From contig OY821520.1 in assembly GCA_963682025.1 (NCBI GenBank), forward strand, positions 132,117,937 through 132,181,936: a DNA stretch of 64,000 nucleotides, given 5' to 3'. A program made the translations under genes and the position numbers. Every line of letters begins with the position of its first letter. Positions within the stretch are counted from its first letter, which is position 1. Positions 54,253-64,000 of the stretch are shown in pieces. The DNA is from Cordilura impudica. Taxonomy: Eukaryota > Arthropoda > Insecta > Diptera > Scathophagidae. The notes beneath the pieces are model-generated. The model ran no database searches. It had not been told where the DNA came from and worked only from the letters and a program-made list of their open reading frames with translations.

Positions 54253-55354
54253 CCCATTAAAAACCATGACAATTTTAAATTATTTTTTTTTTAATTCATT
54301 TATTTATTTCAATTAAAATACAATCAAGGAACATAAAAAATATAAAAAAATTAAAAAAATATATAAGGAAATGTGTTTTTGGAGCTGTACCCGAATGGAT
54401 ACAATGGCGTAATGAGTATGCTATTTTTTTAATGTGTGAAATTTTGTGAAGCATTCTTTTTCACACAAAGCGCAACATCACATTGTTCACACAACCATCT
54501 GATTCTGTTATGGCATTCACGGCACCGTAATTGATTTTTTATCATTTTAGGGAAGTGATTTCCAGCAGTAGTTGCAACACCAGAAGCCAGTGACCGTTTG
54601 GAAGTGTACAATTTCTGCGTATAATTTCGTAAGTAAAAGCGAACAATATTGCGTTGAAATTCTAGCAAGTCCAGTTGGGATTTGTTTGCAGTTTTAAATA
54701 ACTTCCATGCATTTACCATGGCAGAACTCAACATTGTTGTAAAAAGCGGTCACCACCATTTTTTTCCTCGGAATTTTATACGATTATTATTCACAGCTTG
54801 ATCGTGAAGGTCAACGCCACCCATTCCCGAATTATATTCTGCAATCAACCTCGGTTGGCTAACACTAATTTTAGCTTTTTCACTTGAACACCACCGGTTG
54901 ACTATATGCATTGGTTCGATACTTTCGATATTGGACCCTACGGTTACTGCACTATTGTCGTTCCATTTCAGAAATATTATTCTATTGGTCTTGTCAAATC
55001 TGAATTCTAAATATCCTCTCTTTTCCTTTTTGAATAATGCTTTTGACTTTAGTGGACAGTTCTTTGTTCTTGAATCACGCACAGTCCCAATACCTCGAAA
55101 TCCTCTTTCTTTAACTTCAACCAAGAGATCATATGACGTAAAAAAATTGTCGAAAAACACAACATGATCTGAAGGGTTAGGAACATTTTCCAAAAAATCA
55201 AGCACGACTCTGGATCCAAGTGGCATTTTCGATCTATCTGCGCTTACACCTTTTGCACCACAGTAAGTATCGAACTGGTATAAATAACCACAGCTGCTCG
55301 TCAGCATCCAATTTCTGAATCCAAATCTCACTGGCTTACCTCTGATGAAATGTT

Positions 55355-58300
55355 ATTATTTTATTTATTATTTATTAATAGATATAAGTAAAGTACAATT
55401 CATATAATATTTCATTTAAATTTACTTTTACAATATCTATATTTGGATTAACATAAATGTTGTAATCCAGATTGGCACCATAAGATTTATTTAATTAACA
55501 GGTATAATTTATAATTTTCCAGTATATAAAAACTAAGGAGAAATAAAAGGATTATAATACAAAGTTTAAACATATTCAGAGATCAGATTCATTCATTATT
55601 AAAGAAATATGATTTTAGTTATATATTGTTGTTTTAAAATTAAGACGAGAAATAAGGGATATAATACAAGATTTAAAAAACATTTAGAAATCAAATTCAT
55701 TCATAATTAGAGTTCTATAATTTGTACAAAGTTTGATATAATTATATAAAGAAGAGAAATTTTTGCCATTTAATATCCAAAGAACTTCGTTCATGCTGAG
55801 GACTGTTTTGCCAAAATATTGTCGTCTAAATTCATTATAAATAGGACAAGTTCCAATAAAATGAGAAGTATCTTCGGCCACATTTAGATTGCACATTGTA
55901 CAGATGTTCGATAAGTTGTTAGCGAAAGATCTGGCATTCAAATTGAGAAGACCACCTCTTGCTTTTATAATCAAACTGGTAGCATGTGATGAAAGTTGCG
56001 CAGTTCGTAAATGTATACCACAATGGTCAAGTTGATTATAAAGATCGTGGAATAGTGAGTTTGAAGCGTTGATATATAGTTCATCTTTTTCTTTTTGCTG
56101 CAGAAGATGAAGTACAGATTTCCAGCGGCAACTTAAGGTGTTGTATGAGTCTGGAGGAAATTCCAGCCGTTGACAAATTATATACCACTCGTTCGCCCAT
56201 GATATTTTTTCTTCAATAATTTTTTCGGCTAGTATGCGAGGCAATCTATCTCGATTCATATTTAAAATTTTATTTATGTAGCAAAGATGTAGTTTTAGCG
56301 TTGAAATATATAAGGAGTCATAACCCGTTTCCAAGTATAACATGTAGTTCGGTGTGTTTCTTGGGAGATATAACATTTTTTTGATGAAAAAGCGAAATAG
56401 TTTCTCCACCTCATCATATTTTGTAAAACCCCAGACTTGTGCTGCATATAGCATAATTGATTTGGAGGCTGCTTGAAAAATATTCATCTTGTTGCATTTT
56501 GCGATTAACGGATGGTTTATGTATTTGGACCACGTTGAATTAATGGCTAATTTCGAAGCTGACAATTTATTGCTGAGATGTTTTTTGAAGGACAGGTTGA
56601 ACGTGATGTCAACTCCAAGGTATTTGTAGCTGTTAACTTTTTCGATAATATCATTACCATAATGCCACGATAGATTCGAAGAACTTCTAGTACCAGAACG
56701 AAATACCATTACCTTAGATTTATTAAGATTGACTTTAAGGGACCATGTTAGGCAGTATGTATGTAGAGCATTTATCATATTTTGTAAGCCAGTAGGGGAG
56801 TCAGAGAGGATCACTATATCGTCAGCATAAAGCAGAATTTTTATGTTGATACCTGCAACATTAAGGCCACCAGGCAGTACATCCATAATGTCGTTAACAT
56901 ATAATGAAAACAATACTGGGCTTAATATGCAGCCCTGTTTAACACCAACTTCAACGTCGAAAGCACTCGAAAAAGCGTTGCCGTCCCAAATTTTGCTCTC
57001 TGAATTTTCGTACAAGCACTGTAAAATTCTGATTATTTTTGTCGACAATCCTAAACGTGCAAGCTTATAGAATAGAGCGTTTCTAGGAATCGAGTCGAAC
57101 GCACAGGAAAAATCAACAAAAAAGGCATAAGTGTTATTGCCTCTCGCTTTACTTAGATTCACAATATTCACGAGGTTGAAAATTTGGTCCACAGTTGAAT
57201 AATTTTTCCGGAAACCAGCTTGATATTCAGTTAAAATGTTATTTTTGTCTATCCAGTCATTTATACGATTTAGTAATATAGTATTGAATATTTTGCACAG
57301 GGTGTTAATTAGGGAAAGTCCACGATAATTGGCTGCAACGTTTGGGTCACCTTTCTTGAAAAGGGGTATCATAATTGATTTTTGGAAGCTGGATGGAATT
57401 TGCTCAAGTAAAAATATTTTGTTAAATACAGCAAGAATTTCATTTACAAAGCAATGTGGGGCATATTTATAGAATTCGTAGCAAATACCATCTTCACCAG
57501 GTGCCTTATTACGCTTGAGAGTTTTTATAACTGTAAGAATTTCTAATGTTTCCATAGGAGAATCTAAAAAGGCATCGAAATTATATGGAATACACCACTT
57601 TATTGCCACATCATCATATCCACTTTTAAACATTGTTGAAAAATGTGGTAGAAAGTCATCTGCTTGTAGCGATCCTTTTATTGATTGTGGGCGTTTTCTT
57701 ATAGTGTTTGAGAGGCTCCACCAATCACTACTATTTTTCACTGTGTTGAGTTTTTGTAAATTTAAATTATATAGGTTAAGTTTTTTGTTTTTGCATAAAT
57801 TAATAAAATTGGTTCTGGCAATAAAATAAGCCGATTTATTTATAACAGTGTGATTTTTCCTATACTTTTTGAGCTTCTTCCGCATTTGATCGCGAGAGCG
57901 AGCACACCTCCAGTCGAACCATTTTTGCTTGGGCTCAAAAAAACGTTTATTTATTGGTTTGCTATTCGCCTGTTTAATTTTATTAACTATTGAAGCCACC
58001 AAGTTATCAGTAGTTATATCTGTACGGATATCCACATCGCTAGCTAATACAGTTAGATTTTCGACATATTTAGAGACTGCTTTATCGTTCCAGCGTAGCT
58101 TTTCCAGAATTTGCTTACTATCTCTCGGGACAGCTGAAGTTAATGTTTTTATGTCTAAACACAGAGGCATATGATCTGAATATGGTTTTGAAGGTATAGA
58201 AAAATTATCGGCAAATTGCAAGAAACTGTGCGAACAAATGCAGTAGTCAATAACTGAACTACCCGTAACACCGCAGAAGCTAAACTCGCCTTGAGTATCA

Positions 58301-58711
58301 CACCTGGTTCTGCCATTTAGTACAATGCCACCAATATTCTCAATTAAATTCAGAAGTTTTCTACCTTGCGAGTTTAAAGTTTTATCTTTAGATAACCTAG
58401 TTTCACGTATGTGTGGCATCTCTAACAATAAATTTTCGTCCAAAATTTGCTCATTTGAGATTCTTGCATTTAAATCCCCAAATATGCAGAAATTTATTGG
58501 ATTAAGTTCCTGCAAAAAATTTTCGAAATCCTCCAAATCTTTTATCCAGCTCGTGCAGTTTAAATATCTTGGGATCAAATAAAACAGGGTACCATTTAAA
58601 TTAGCAGTTAATATATTATTATTCGAAATATTACAAAATTTAAAGTTATATTTTTTCTGTACATCTTTTTTAAATCCATAAAGGCATCCACCACTTGCAC
58701 GACCAGCGTTG
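55355..58711 (-). mobile_element. LINE, 5'-truncated, in piggyBac, with 9-bp target duplication
   Basis: TGAAATGTT is found on both sides (55346-55354 and 58712-58720). The 3' end (low coordinates) is an AATAAATAATAAATAAAATAA-like tail. The 5' end begins inside the endonuclease domain. Removing it joins the piggyBac gene as SSKHF-IRGKPVRF. Its one open frame shows no stop, so this is a young insertion. Confidence 0.9.
55684..58711 (-). CDS. LINE ORF2: APE endonuclease (partial) and reverse transcriptase
   Basis: Open from the insertion border, about 1009 codons; the first in-frame methionine gives 964 aa (58578). The endonuclease part shows HNAGRASGGCLYGFKK, NFCIFGDLNARISN and SDHMPLCLDIKT. 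It lacks the N-terminal third. The RT follows: KAPGEDGICYEFYKYAPHC, PNVAANYRGLSLINTLCKIF, AGFRKNYSTVDQIFN, AFFVDFSCAFDSIPR, GVKQGCILSPVLFSLYVNDI and the active site ILLYADDIVILSDS. Next is NSYKYLGVDITFNLSFKKH, then a C-terminal domain with CTMCNLNVAEDTSHFIGTCP (a CCHC-like knuckle). It would copy its RNA at a nicked target. The truncated 5' end leaves no promoter or ORF1, so it is probably not autonomous. Clade not assigned. Confidence 0.88.
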
Positions 58712-59530
58712 TGAAATGTTTGGACGAGTGGCTACCAAAGTAACGTACCATTGATTCATCAACTGACAGCTTCTCATGCGTGTAACCATACTAACAAAAA
58801 TTGTTGGAAAGTAGTATTGTTAAGGGTCTCACTTTGGCCTTTTTATCAGTAGCATCTAAATTAGTGTTATCAGTCAAATGAATAAAACGTTTTATTTTTT
58901 TGAATCTGTTCCGCGACATGTTTTCTGTAACAATTGGAGTGCGAGTGTCCTCGTAAAGGACATATCCTCTATTGGCATATAACCATATCCACTGTAAAAC
59001 AAAATACCCAAGAATATTTTCAAATCTTCTACGTTGAAGGAGAAATTGTGCTCGTTAGCTTGCGACGCGTAAATGCGAGTTTGATCAACGATTAAATTAA
59101 CTATTTTTTCATCAAACAAATTTTCGAAAATTTCACCAGGTGATTTCCCATTCAGGTCTGAGATCATATTGAGCTCATTGTTTTAAAAAAAATTTATTTG
59201 AGGCATTTGAACATCACATGGTGTTTTTGTCCAATTAGGAGTTTTTTTGCTTAATTTTGGGGACATTATTTTCTGTGTCAACTGCTCAAGTGGAATATCA
59301 TCTTCGCTATCACTACCAAAAAATACTTCTACTTCACCTGGTACATCATTTGGCATGAGATCAAAAGCAATATCCTCAGCAACACCTTCAACTTCATCCG
59401 TATTACAATCGGGATCTTGTGGAATAATCGCTATATCAAAATTGTGGTGATCTCGTTACAAAATTTGTGCGTATTTAGATATTGCCGTTTTTCTGTACTC
59501 AAGCGGGTACAATGGCTGGGAATGGGTTAA

Positions 59531-59625
59531 GGCAGATTTATATAGAGATTATGACAAAAAAAAATGGCCCTATAGGATTTATTTCTAGACTACTGATTAG
59601 TGAGCATAATACGCAAACAAAAATT
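59531..59625 (+). repeat. Dispersed repeat DR, middle segment
   Basis: GGCCCTATAGGATTTATTTC and CTACTGATTAGTGAGCATAA match DR positions around 28339-28385. Its left continuation is at 54120-54252 and its right continuation at 63901-64000. One DR copy has therefore been split twice. Confidence 0.6.
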
Positions 59626-60279
59626 ATTTTGAAACCGATGTCTTCCGATTGGAATGAAATTTGCACCCAGGTTAGTCCTATGAGAGGTAGTATAATCACA
59701 ATTTTACAACAAGATCGGTTCAGAACTGTATGAGTTAGAGGCAGTCAAAATTTGACATTTTGACCAAACAGGTGTTTTTTCTCATCAGTGTAACTTTTTA
59801 CATATTGTTCTTAGCAAAATTTGTCCTAAATAGTTTCGTTAGCTATTTCTTCAGTCTTTCAGGGAAAAAATTAAAAGAAATAAAAAATTTTTAAAATTTT
59901 TTTTTTTTTGCTTTTTTCAAAAAAGGAAAATTTTTTTTAAGAGCTTTTTGGTCGGTTAGTGGGTTGCGAGTGGGATATCTTTCAAAAAAAATATTTCATA
60001 ACTCAAGACAACGGTTTATAAATTTTTACCATATACGCTAATTTGAAGTGTAAGAAGTGTTTCTAAAACTTTAAAAATAAAGTATATTGTGAGAAACTAG
60101 ACAAATTAGCCTTTCCGATGGTATGTCAAATACCTAAAGAAAATTTCATACCCTCAATGATGTAATACACACAATATGTTAACATCAGGAAAAAGATCTT
60201 TTTTTTTTCTGTAGAAATGTTAAAAATTTTTTTTTTTTTTTATATTTGTAATAAATTCATATATATAATTAAATTAATA

Positions 60280-62711
60280 TCTTATATATATTTACGCTGA
60301 TCCCTGACTCACTGACTGACTGACTGATTCTGTAATGCTGAAATAATACACATAGCACTCCCTACAAAGCTATGCGAAATACACAAACAAAATTTAATCT
60401 TTCTCATTTTATACAAACCCACACACAATTTTCTCTCTTCTATGTTACCAACCAGTGCTGCTAATAAAATCTTGTGAAAATCGACAATTTTGGAAACTAA
60501 ATCGCCAAAATCGTCATTTTGAAAACAAGAAATTGTCAAGATAATAAAAATAAAACTCTACAAAATATTACAAAAGGAAACAATCAAATTTATTTATATC
60601 ATTCATATTACGAATATTATTACAGCATTGGTTATATCTAATGTATTAGTGGTGAAATTTCAACGAAAAAAATTTAACACACCAATCAACTAAATAATTT
60701 TATTGACATGTATCTATAGCTGAAACATATAATATAGATTTAAAGTATCGCCCTAATTGAAACTTAAATCTTGAATAGAGATGCTATTCAAGGTATTTCC
60801 GTTTTGAAACGACTTGACCCAGAATTAAATCTATACATATTTTGTAATTTCCATTTACAATGAACAAAAACTATCAATTTTCGATAAACAACCCATTAAT
60901 TGGTAACCCTTGAAATCGTAATTTTTATACTACTGATAATTTTAAATCTTCAATCATCATTTTTACAAATTTAAGAAATCATTTTAACAAATTGCAAAAT
61001 CGTCGAAATTACAATAAGTTGTCAAAATTGGCAAAATTGCAAAATCGTCGAAATTACAATAAGTTGTCAAAATTGGCAACACTTACTAAACTTCTTCGTT
61101 TGTCTGTTTTGTTTTTCATCTCAAAATTGTTTTGTATTGTTAAGACTACTTTCGCTCAGTTCGTTGATGGCCAGCACTTACCAAAGAGCATGCTTTTTTT
61201 GATAAATATTTGAGAAAAAAGAGATCTTCAATGTAGATTTTGTTGTTGTCCAACGTATGATTTCGTTTATAGCTCTTTATTGAAAAGCCTTTGAAAAAAT
61301 AGTGCAATATTAAGTTTAAAATTTAAATTATTGTAACATTGCATAATTAAATTACATTGTAATTTTAGAAGAGAGGTGGGAAAATAATTTTTTTTTCACC
61401 CATAATATTAATTTTTGCATAATATGCTTTTAAAAAAATTTGGACAAACATAAATTACGTAAAAAGGTATATTTAAGATTTTAATTTGAATAATTTATTG
61501 AAATTATAATGGAAGAATTAAAAGCGATTTTTTTTTTAAAGTAAAACTAATACGCGTGCATTTTTTATTTTTTCGTTTTTAGATTTATAGATAACTATGC
61601 AAAAAATGTAATTCTCTTTTTTTTTCAGTTTACATGTATGATGAAATATGAAATATTTTTTTCTTTTTTGCGTACGTTGGTGTATTGGTGTTTGCATTTC
61701 CTTAAGGGGTGGTAGGTTTTAAAACCTTTTTTTGCATTTCTCTTCCTGAATGCACAACATGTCGAGAGTGTTGTGTCAAAATTTTAAGTAAATTAGAGCA
61801 AAACTTAAGAAGATACAGCGTTTCCAGCGACCGGCCTCATACGGTATATAGTATACAAATCAGTTTTTAAAAAACTTTAAACCGATTTTCTCGCAAATAA
61901 ATGTTCGAAGGCCGTGAACATCTTCTTGACCGATTCTTTTGAAATTTTATACACTATATCTACACGAAAATCATCAGGTAACAACGAAGTTTTTTTTTTT
62001 AATTCCATCCATCCATCCAAAAATCGTTTTTCACTTCAAAATGCTGCAAAAAAAAAAATTGAAAAACTCTTCGTCACTACTTCAGGAAACATGTCACCCC
62101 CCCTTAAGAAACTTTTAGGAACCTTGCTCTAAAACGTTTTTTTTTTCTATGCTTTTCTATTTTTTCTACAATAATATGGAGTTCGGTTATAACGAACTCG
62201 GCGGGACCGACCAAATTAGTTCGTTATAGATTAAGTTCGTTATAACCGTAGTATTTTTTGTTTGTTTTGTCCGAAAGGTTTAAAAATTTTTTTTAGTTGA
62301 ATAAGTTTACTTATTTTGATGCATTTTAAAAAGTTATAAAACATAAATTAAATTATTAAATTATTAAGACTAAAATTACCGAGTTTCTATCAAAATAAAA
62401 TATTTTTTTAAAATCATATAATATTAAAAACTTCTTATGTATAAAACAGAAAATATAAAACAAAGGTTGGCTACTGGCAAACTTATGCGAAAATATACAT
62501 TAAAGGACCTTTTACAAAACTTCATTTGAAAATCGAAGTTTTTGGTTTGTATTTTTTACAACTGTTTCCCGATTTTTTTTTTTTTTAAATTTTAAAAACA
62601 TTAAAATTATTTTTTTTTAAATATATAAAATATAGGAAAATTTTAAAATGGGAAAAAAAAATTTGTTTAAGTCAAAATAAACGGGCGCCTAGGCGCCACT
62701 CAATCCACTAG
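60280..62711 (+). mobile_element. Helitron-like insertion (2.43 kb)
   Basis: Comparison with element A copies 1 and 2 fixes the borders: A|TCTTATATATATTTACGCTG at 60280 and CTAG|T at 62711. A perfect 14-bp palindrome GGCGCCTAGGCGCC (62684-62697) lies 10 bp before CTAG, the expected place for the Helitron 3' hairpin. No Rep/helicase gene is seen. Inside are a duplicated unit of about 42 bp (CAAAATCGTCGAAATTACAA near 60995 and 61037) and an inverted pair CGGTTATAACGAACT/AGTTCGTTATAACCG (about 62183-62249). Confidence 0.75.
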
Positions 62712-62879
62712 TATAGTAATAATAGTAATAAAAATAAATAGATAAATAATTTAATAAAATTTAATCTTAATCACATTAGATCCATTTATATCATATCTAT
62801 TTTTATACTTAATTTATTGTAGCTGATGAAGTATTTAAGTTTTGTCACCTTTTAAAAAACCAGTCTTTCATCCAGCTTA

Positions 62880-63850
62880 TTTGTCGCATTTATTTGCTGC
62901 TTTTTTAGCCAATCCTTTCTTGGCGTTACTAGGTTCAGCTGTAGATTTCGCTGCTGGTTTCTTTTTTGGCTTTGGAGAGAAATCGCATTGAGTAGAGGCA
63001 GAAAACTTTTTCACCTTGAGTCTTCCATCGACAAGCGGTATATAAGCATTAGGGCGGGTCGATTTGCAGGGAAGCCAAAAAATCGCTCAAGTGACAAGGA
63101 AAATCATATTCTAGGGCTCAAAATAAGAAACTTTGCCCAAGGAACCATTCCCCTAAAACGAATTCTGATGTCCCGACTTTTGACCTGTCTGTCTGTCTGT
63201 CAGCCATGGGGCAGCCCCATTCCCCCTCATGCAATTGATCTGAAACTTGGCCCATAGTCTTGTTGTGACTACAGATTAATTTTGGGGTAGTCACGCAGTG
63301 TCACGCATAGTCACGGAGTGATTTAAAGTTATTTACCCCCTTCATCCGATCGATCTTATTGAATAACATAACATAGTCAAGTATGATTATTATTTATTAG
63401 CGGAGTTTAAGATACGTATACGTATGAGTGTTAATTTTAATATTAAATCAAACATAGTCAGCCCAGTTCTAAACAAAAAATGGTGATTTTTTGAAATGTT
63501 TGTATGGGAAATCCCCCAGGGGGTACCAGGGGGTGTGTTACTGGCATGGTAGGGTCGGCCCTCCAAAGTTAGTGTGTGTCGATCTTATTTTGATCCCTAG
63601 AATACGGTTTTCCTTCTCACTTGGGCGATTTTTAAATCGACCCGCCCTAATAAGCATGTTATTGAGCGGTGCCATCGATTGTTACCGTAGCATCAAATCT
63701 GCTCTTCAGTGCTTTCAATATTTCCTCATGATCTTCTTTGCTACTAAAAACTATTTTAGTTTATTTAGAATAATTCTTTGCCCAACGAAATAAAGCAGTC
63801 GCATCTAAGATGTGATCTTCGCTGCATTTCTTTTAAGGTTTGCTCCAATA
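62880..63850 (-). pseudogene. Element A transposase remnant, copy 3
   Basis: The C-terminal coding part of the element A protein is visible on both sides of the 600-bp insertion: the lysine-rich tail and VDGRLKVKKFSAS at 62890-63040, then LKSRFDAT-like and the SSKED region at 63660-63740. The frame is broken, and the gene ends at 63855, where upstream sequence is deleted. Confidence 0.7.
63050..63649. mobile_element. hAT-type MITE, exactly 600 bp
   Basis: Ends are TAGGGCGGGTCGATTT and its complement AAATCGACCCGCCCTA. ATAAGCAT flanks both sides (63042-63049 and 63650-63657), a perfect 8-bp duplication, the hAT signature. The inverted repeats extend to about 75 bp with an 11-bp extra segment in the left one. 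The interior is non-coding, with CTGTCTGTCTGTCAGCC near 63185. It splits the element A copy 3 gene. Confidence 0.9.
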
Positions 63851-63900
63851 CCACTACATCGGAAGACATCGGTTTAAAAAGTTGGATCACGCCCCATATA

Positions 63901-64000
63901 TATGATAATCTGGATGTTACGATTATTTTGGTTGGTCTTATAGGGGTTATTTGTACGAGAGCTTGGTCTGAACAGCCACTGATTTTTGGAAACTGTTGCT
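63901..64000 (+). repeat. Dispersed repeat DR, right segment, runs off the window
   Basis: GGTTGGTCTTATAGGGGTTA and TTGTACGAGAGCTTGGTCTG match DR positions near 28450-28490. It directly follows the right end of element A copy 3 and completes the split DR copy. Confidence 0.6.

Larger units (their letters stand above)
54429..59465 (-). pseudogene. piggyBac transposase, frameshifted and split by a LINE
   Basis: N-terminal acidic part: DIAFDLMPNDVPGEVEVFF and GSDSEDDIPLEQL (59400-59280). A T-run break follows near 59180, then SPGEIFENLFDEKIVNLIVD and FLGILFYSGYGYMPIEDM. After a shift comes RNRFKKIKRFIHLTDNTNLD, then LSVDESMVRYFGSHSSKHF at 58790-58720. The gene continues on the far side of the LINE (55345) with IRGKPVRFGFRNWM, YQFDTYCGAKGVS, HVVFFDNFFTSYDLL, YNSGMGGVDLHDQAV and a C-terminal Cys domain (LRCRECHNRIRWLCEQCDVA). 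The catalytic DDD-type positions (DES, FFDNFFTS, GGVDLHD) are still visible. Several shifts plus the LINE inactivate it. Confidence 0.85.
54253..59526 (-). mobile_element. piggyBac-like element, split by a LINE
   Basis: TTAA stands at both borders (54249-54252 and 59527-59530). The element starts CCCATT at each end (CCCATTAAAAACC on the left; CCCATTCCCAGCC read inwards on the right). A second inner motif, TACCCG followed by TACAATGG, recurs near both ends. Without the LINE (55355-58711) it would be about 1.9 kb. It lies inside a dispersed repeat DR whose two sides are 54120-54252 and 59527-59625. Confidence 0.85.
59626..63900 (-). mobile_element. Element A copy 3, deleted and twice interrupted
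   Basis: The left end is missing about 30 bp and begins at TTTTGAAACCGATGTCTTCC. The left inverted repeat runs to about 60190. The gene remnant (62880-63855) keeps the C-terminal part. It is fused at about 63855 to the last 45 bp of the right repeat, which ends in GCCCCATATA. A Helitron (60280-62711) and a 600-bp hAT-type element (63050-63649) are inserted in it. Confidence 0.8.

Noticed and set aside
1..64000. tRNA or rRNA genes
   Set aside because: I looked for cloverleaf-like or rRNA-like stretches and saw none; a tRNAscan-SE run would be needed to exclude degraded copies.

Overview
This window looks like a transposon-dense, AT-rich stretch of an insect nuclear genome, most likely a fly (Diptera). 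The reasons are the families present (DD41D mariner, Jockey-type LINEs, piggyBac, Transib, hAT, Helitron), GT-AG introns as short as 61 bp, and a dispersed repeat carrying a CAGACGGACGG-type block and a TCGATCGGTATA motif. From memory that repeat resembles ones in higher-fly assemblies; this placement is an inference. I find no intact host gene. Nearly every recognisable coding stretch belongs to a mobile element, and most carry frameshifts or stops. The exception of host origin is a broken, intron-containing fragment of a Vac14-like HEAT-repeat gene at 29.57-30.38 kb.

Layout. 0-0.55 kb: broken Myb/SANT-like gene. 0.9-3.7 and 9.85-12.6 kb: two copies of a DNA transposon (here element A) with about 580-bp terminal inverted repeats and a 437-aa putative transposase that is intact in the second copy. 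A third, deleted copy lies at 59.6-63.9 kb. 5.86-6.77 kb: a TIR element. 7.3-8.2 kb: a satellite of about 157-bp period with an apparently intact mariner at its edge (8.2-9.44 kb). 14.1-19.3 kb: three LINEs, one inserted in another. 19.3-22.7 kb: element B, a second long-TIR transposon with an unrelated uncharacterised protein. 24.75-26.3 kb: dead mariner and dispersed repeat. 26.3-31.2 kb: TIR element E, interrupted by a hAT-like element (with a solo LTR and a dispersed repeat inside) and by the insertion that carries the Vac14 fragment. 31.3-33.5 kb: LINE with a 228-bp MITE. 33.5-37.3 kb: a nearly complete Transib whose ends look like a 23-RSS. 40-49.9 kb: a second element E filled by a foldback-like structure with 21-bp minisatellite arms, a LINE, two inverted copies of a 2.2-kb TG...CA repeat, and a small piggyBac. 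48.8-54.4 kb: a tandem duplication whose second copy took a Helitron. 54.1-64 kb: one dispersed-repeat copy split by a piggyBac (itself split by a LINE) and by element A copy 3 (itself split by a Helitron and a 600-bp hAT-type MITE).

The nesting gives relative ages: dispersed repeat before piggyBac before LINE, and duplication before Helitron. The most interesting items are the Vac14 fragment, the Transib with RSS-like ends, the two long-TIR families whose proteins I cannot place in a transposase superfamily, and the foldback structure. All calls come from reading the sequence; no database search was run.
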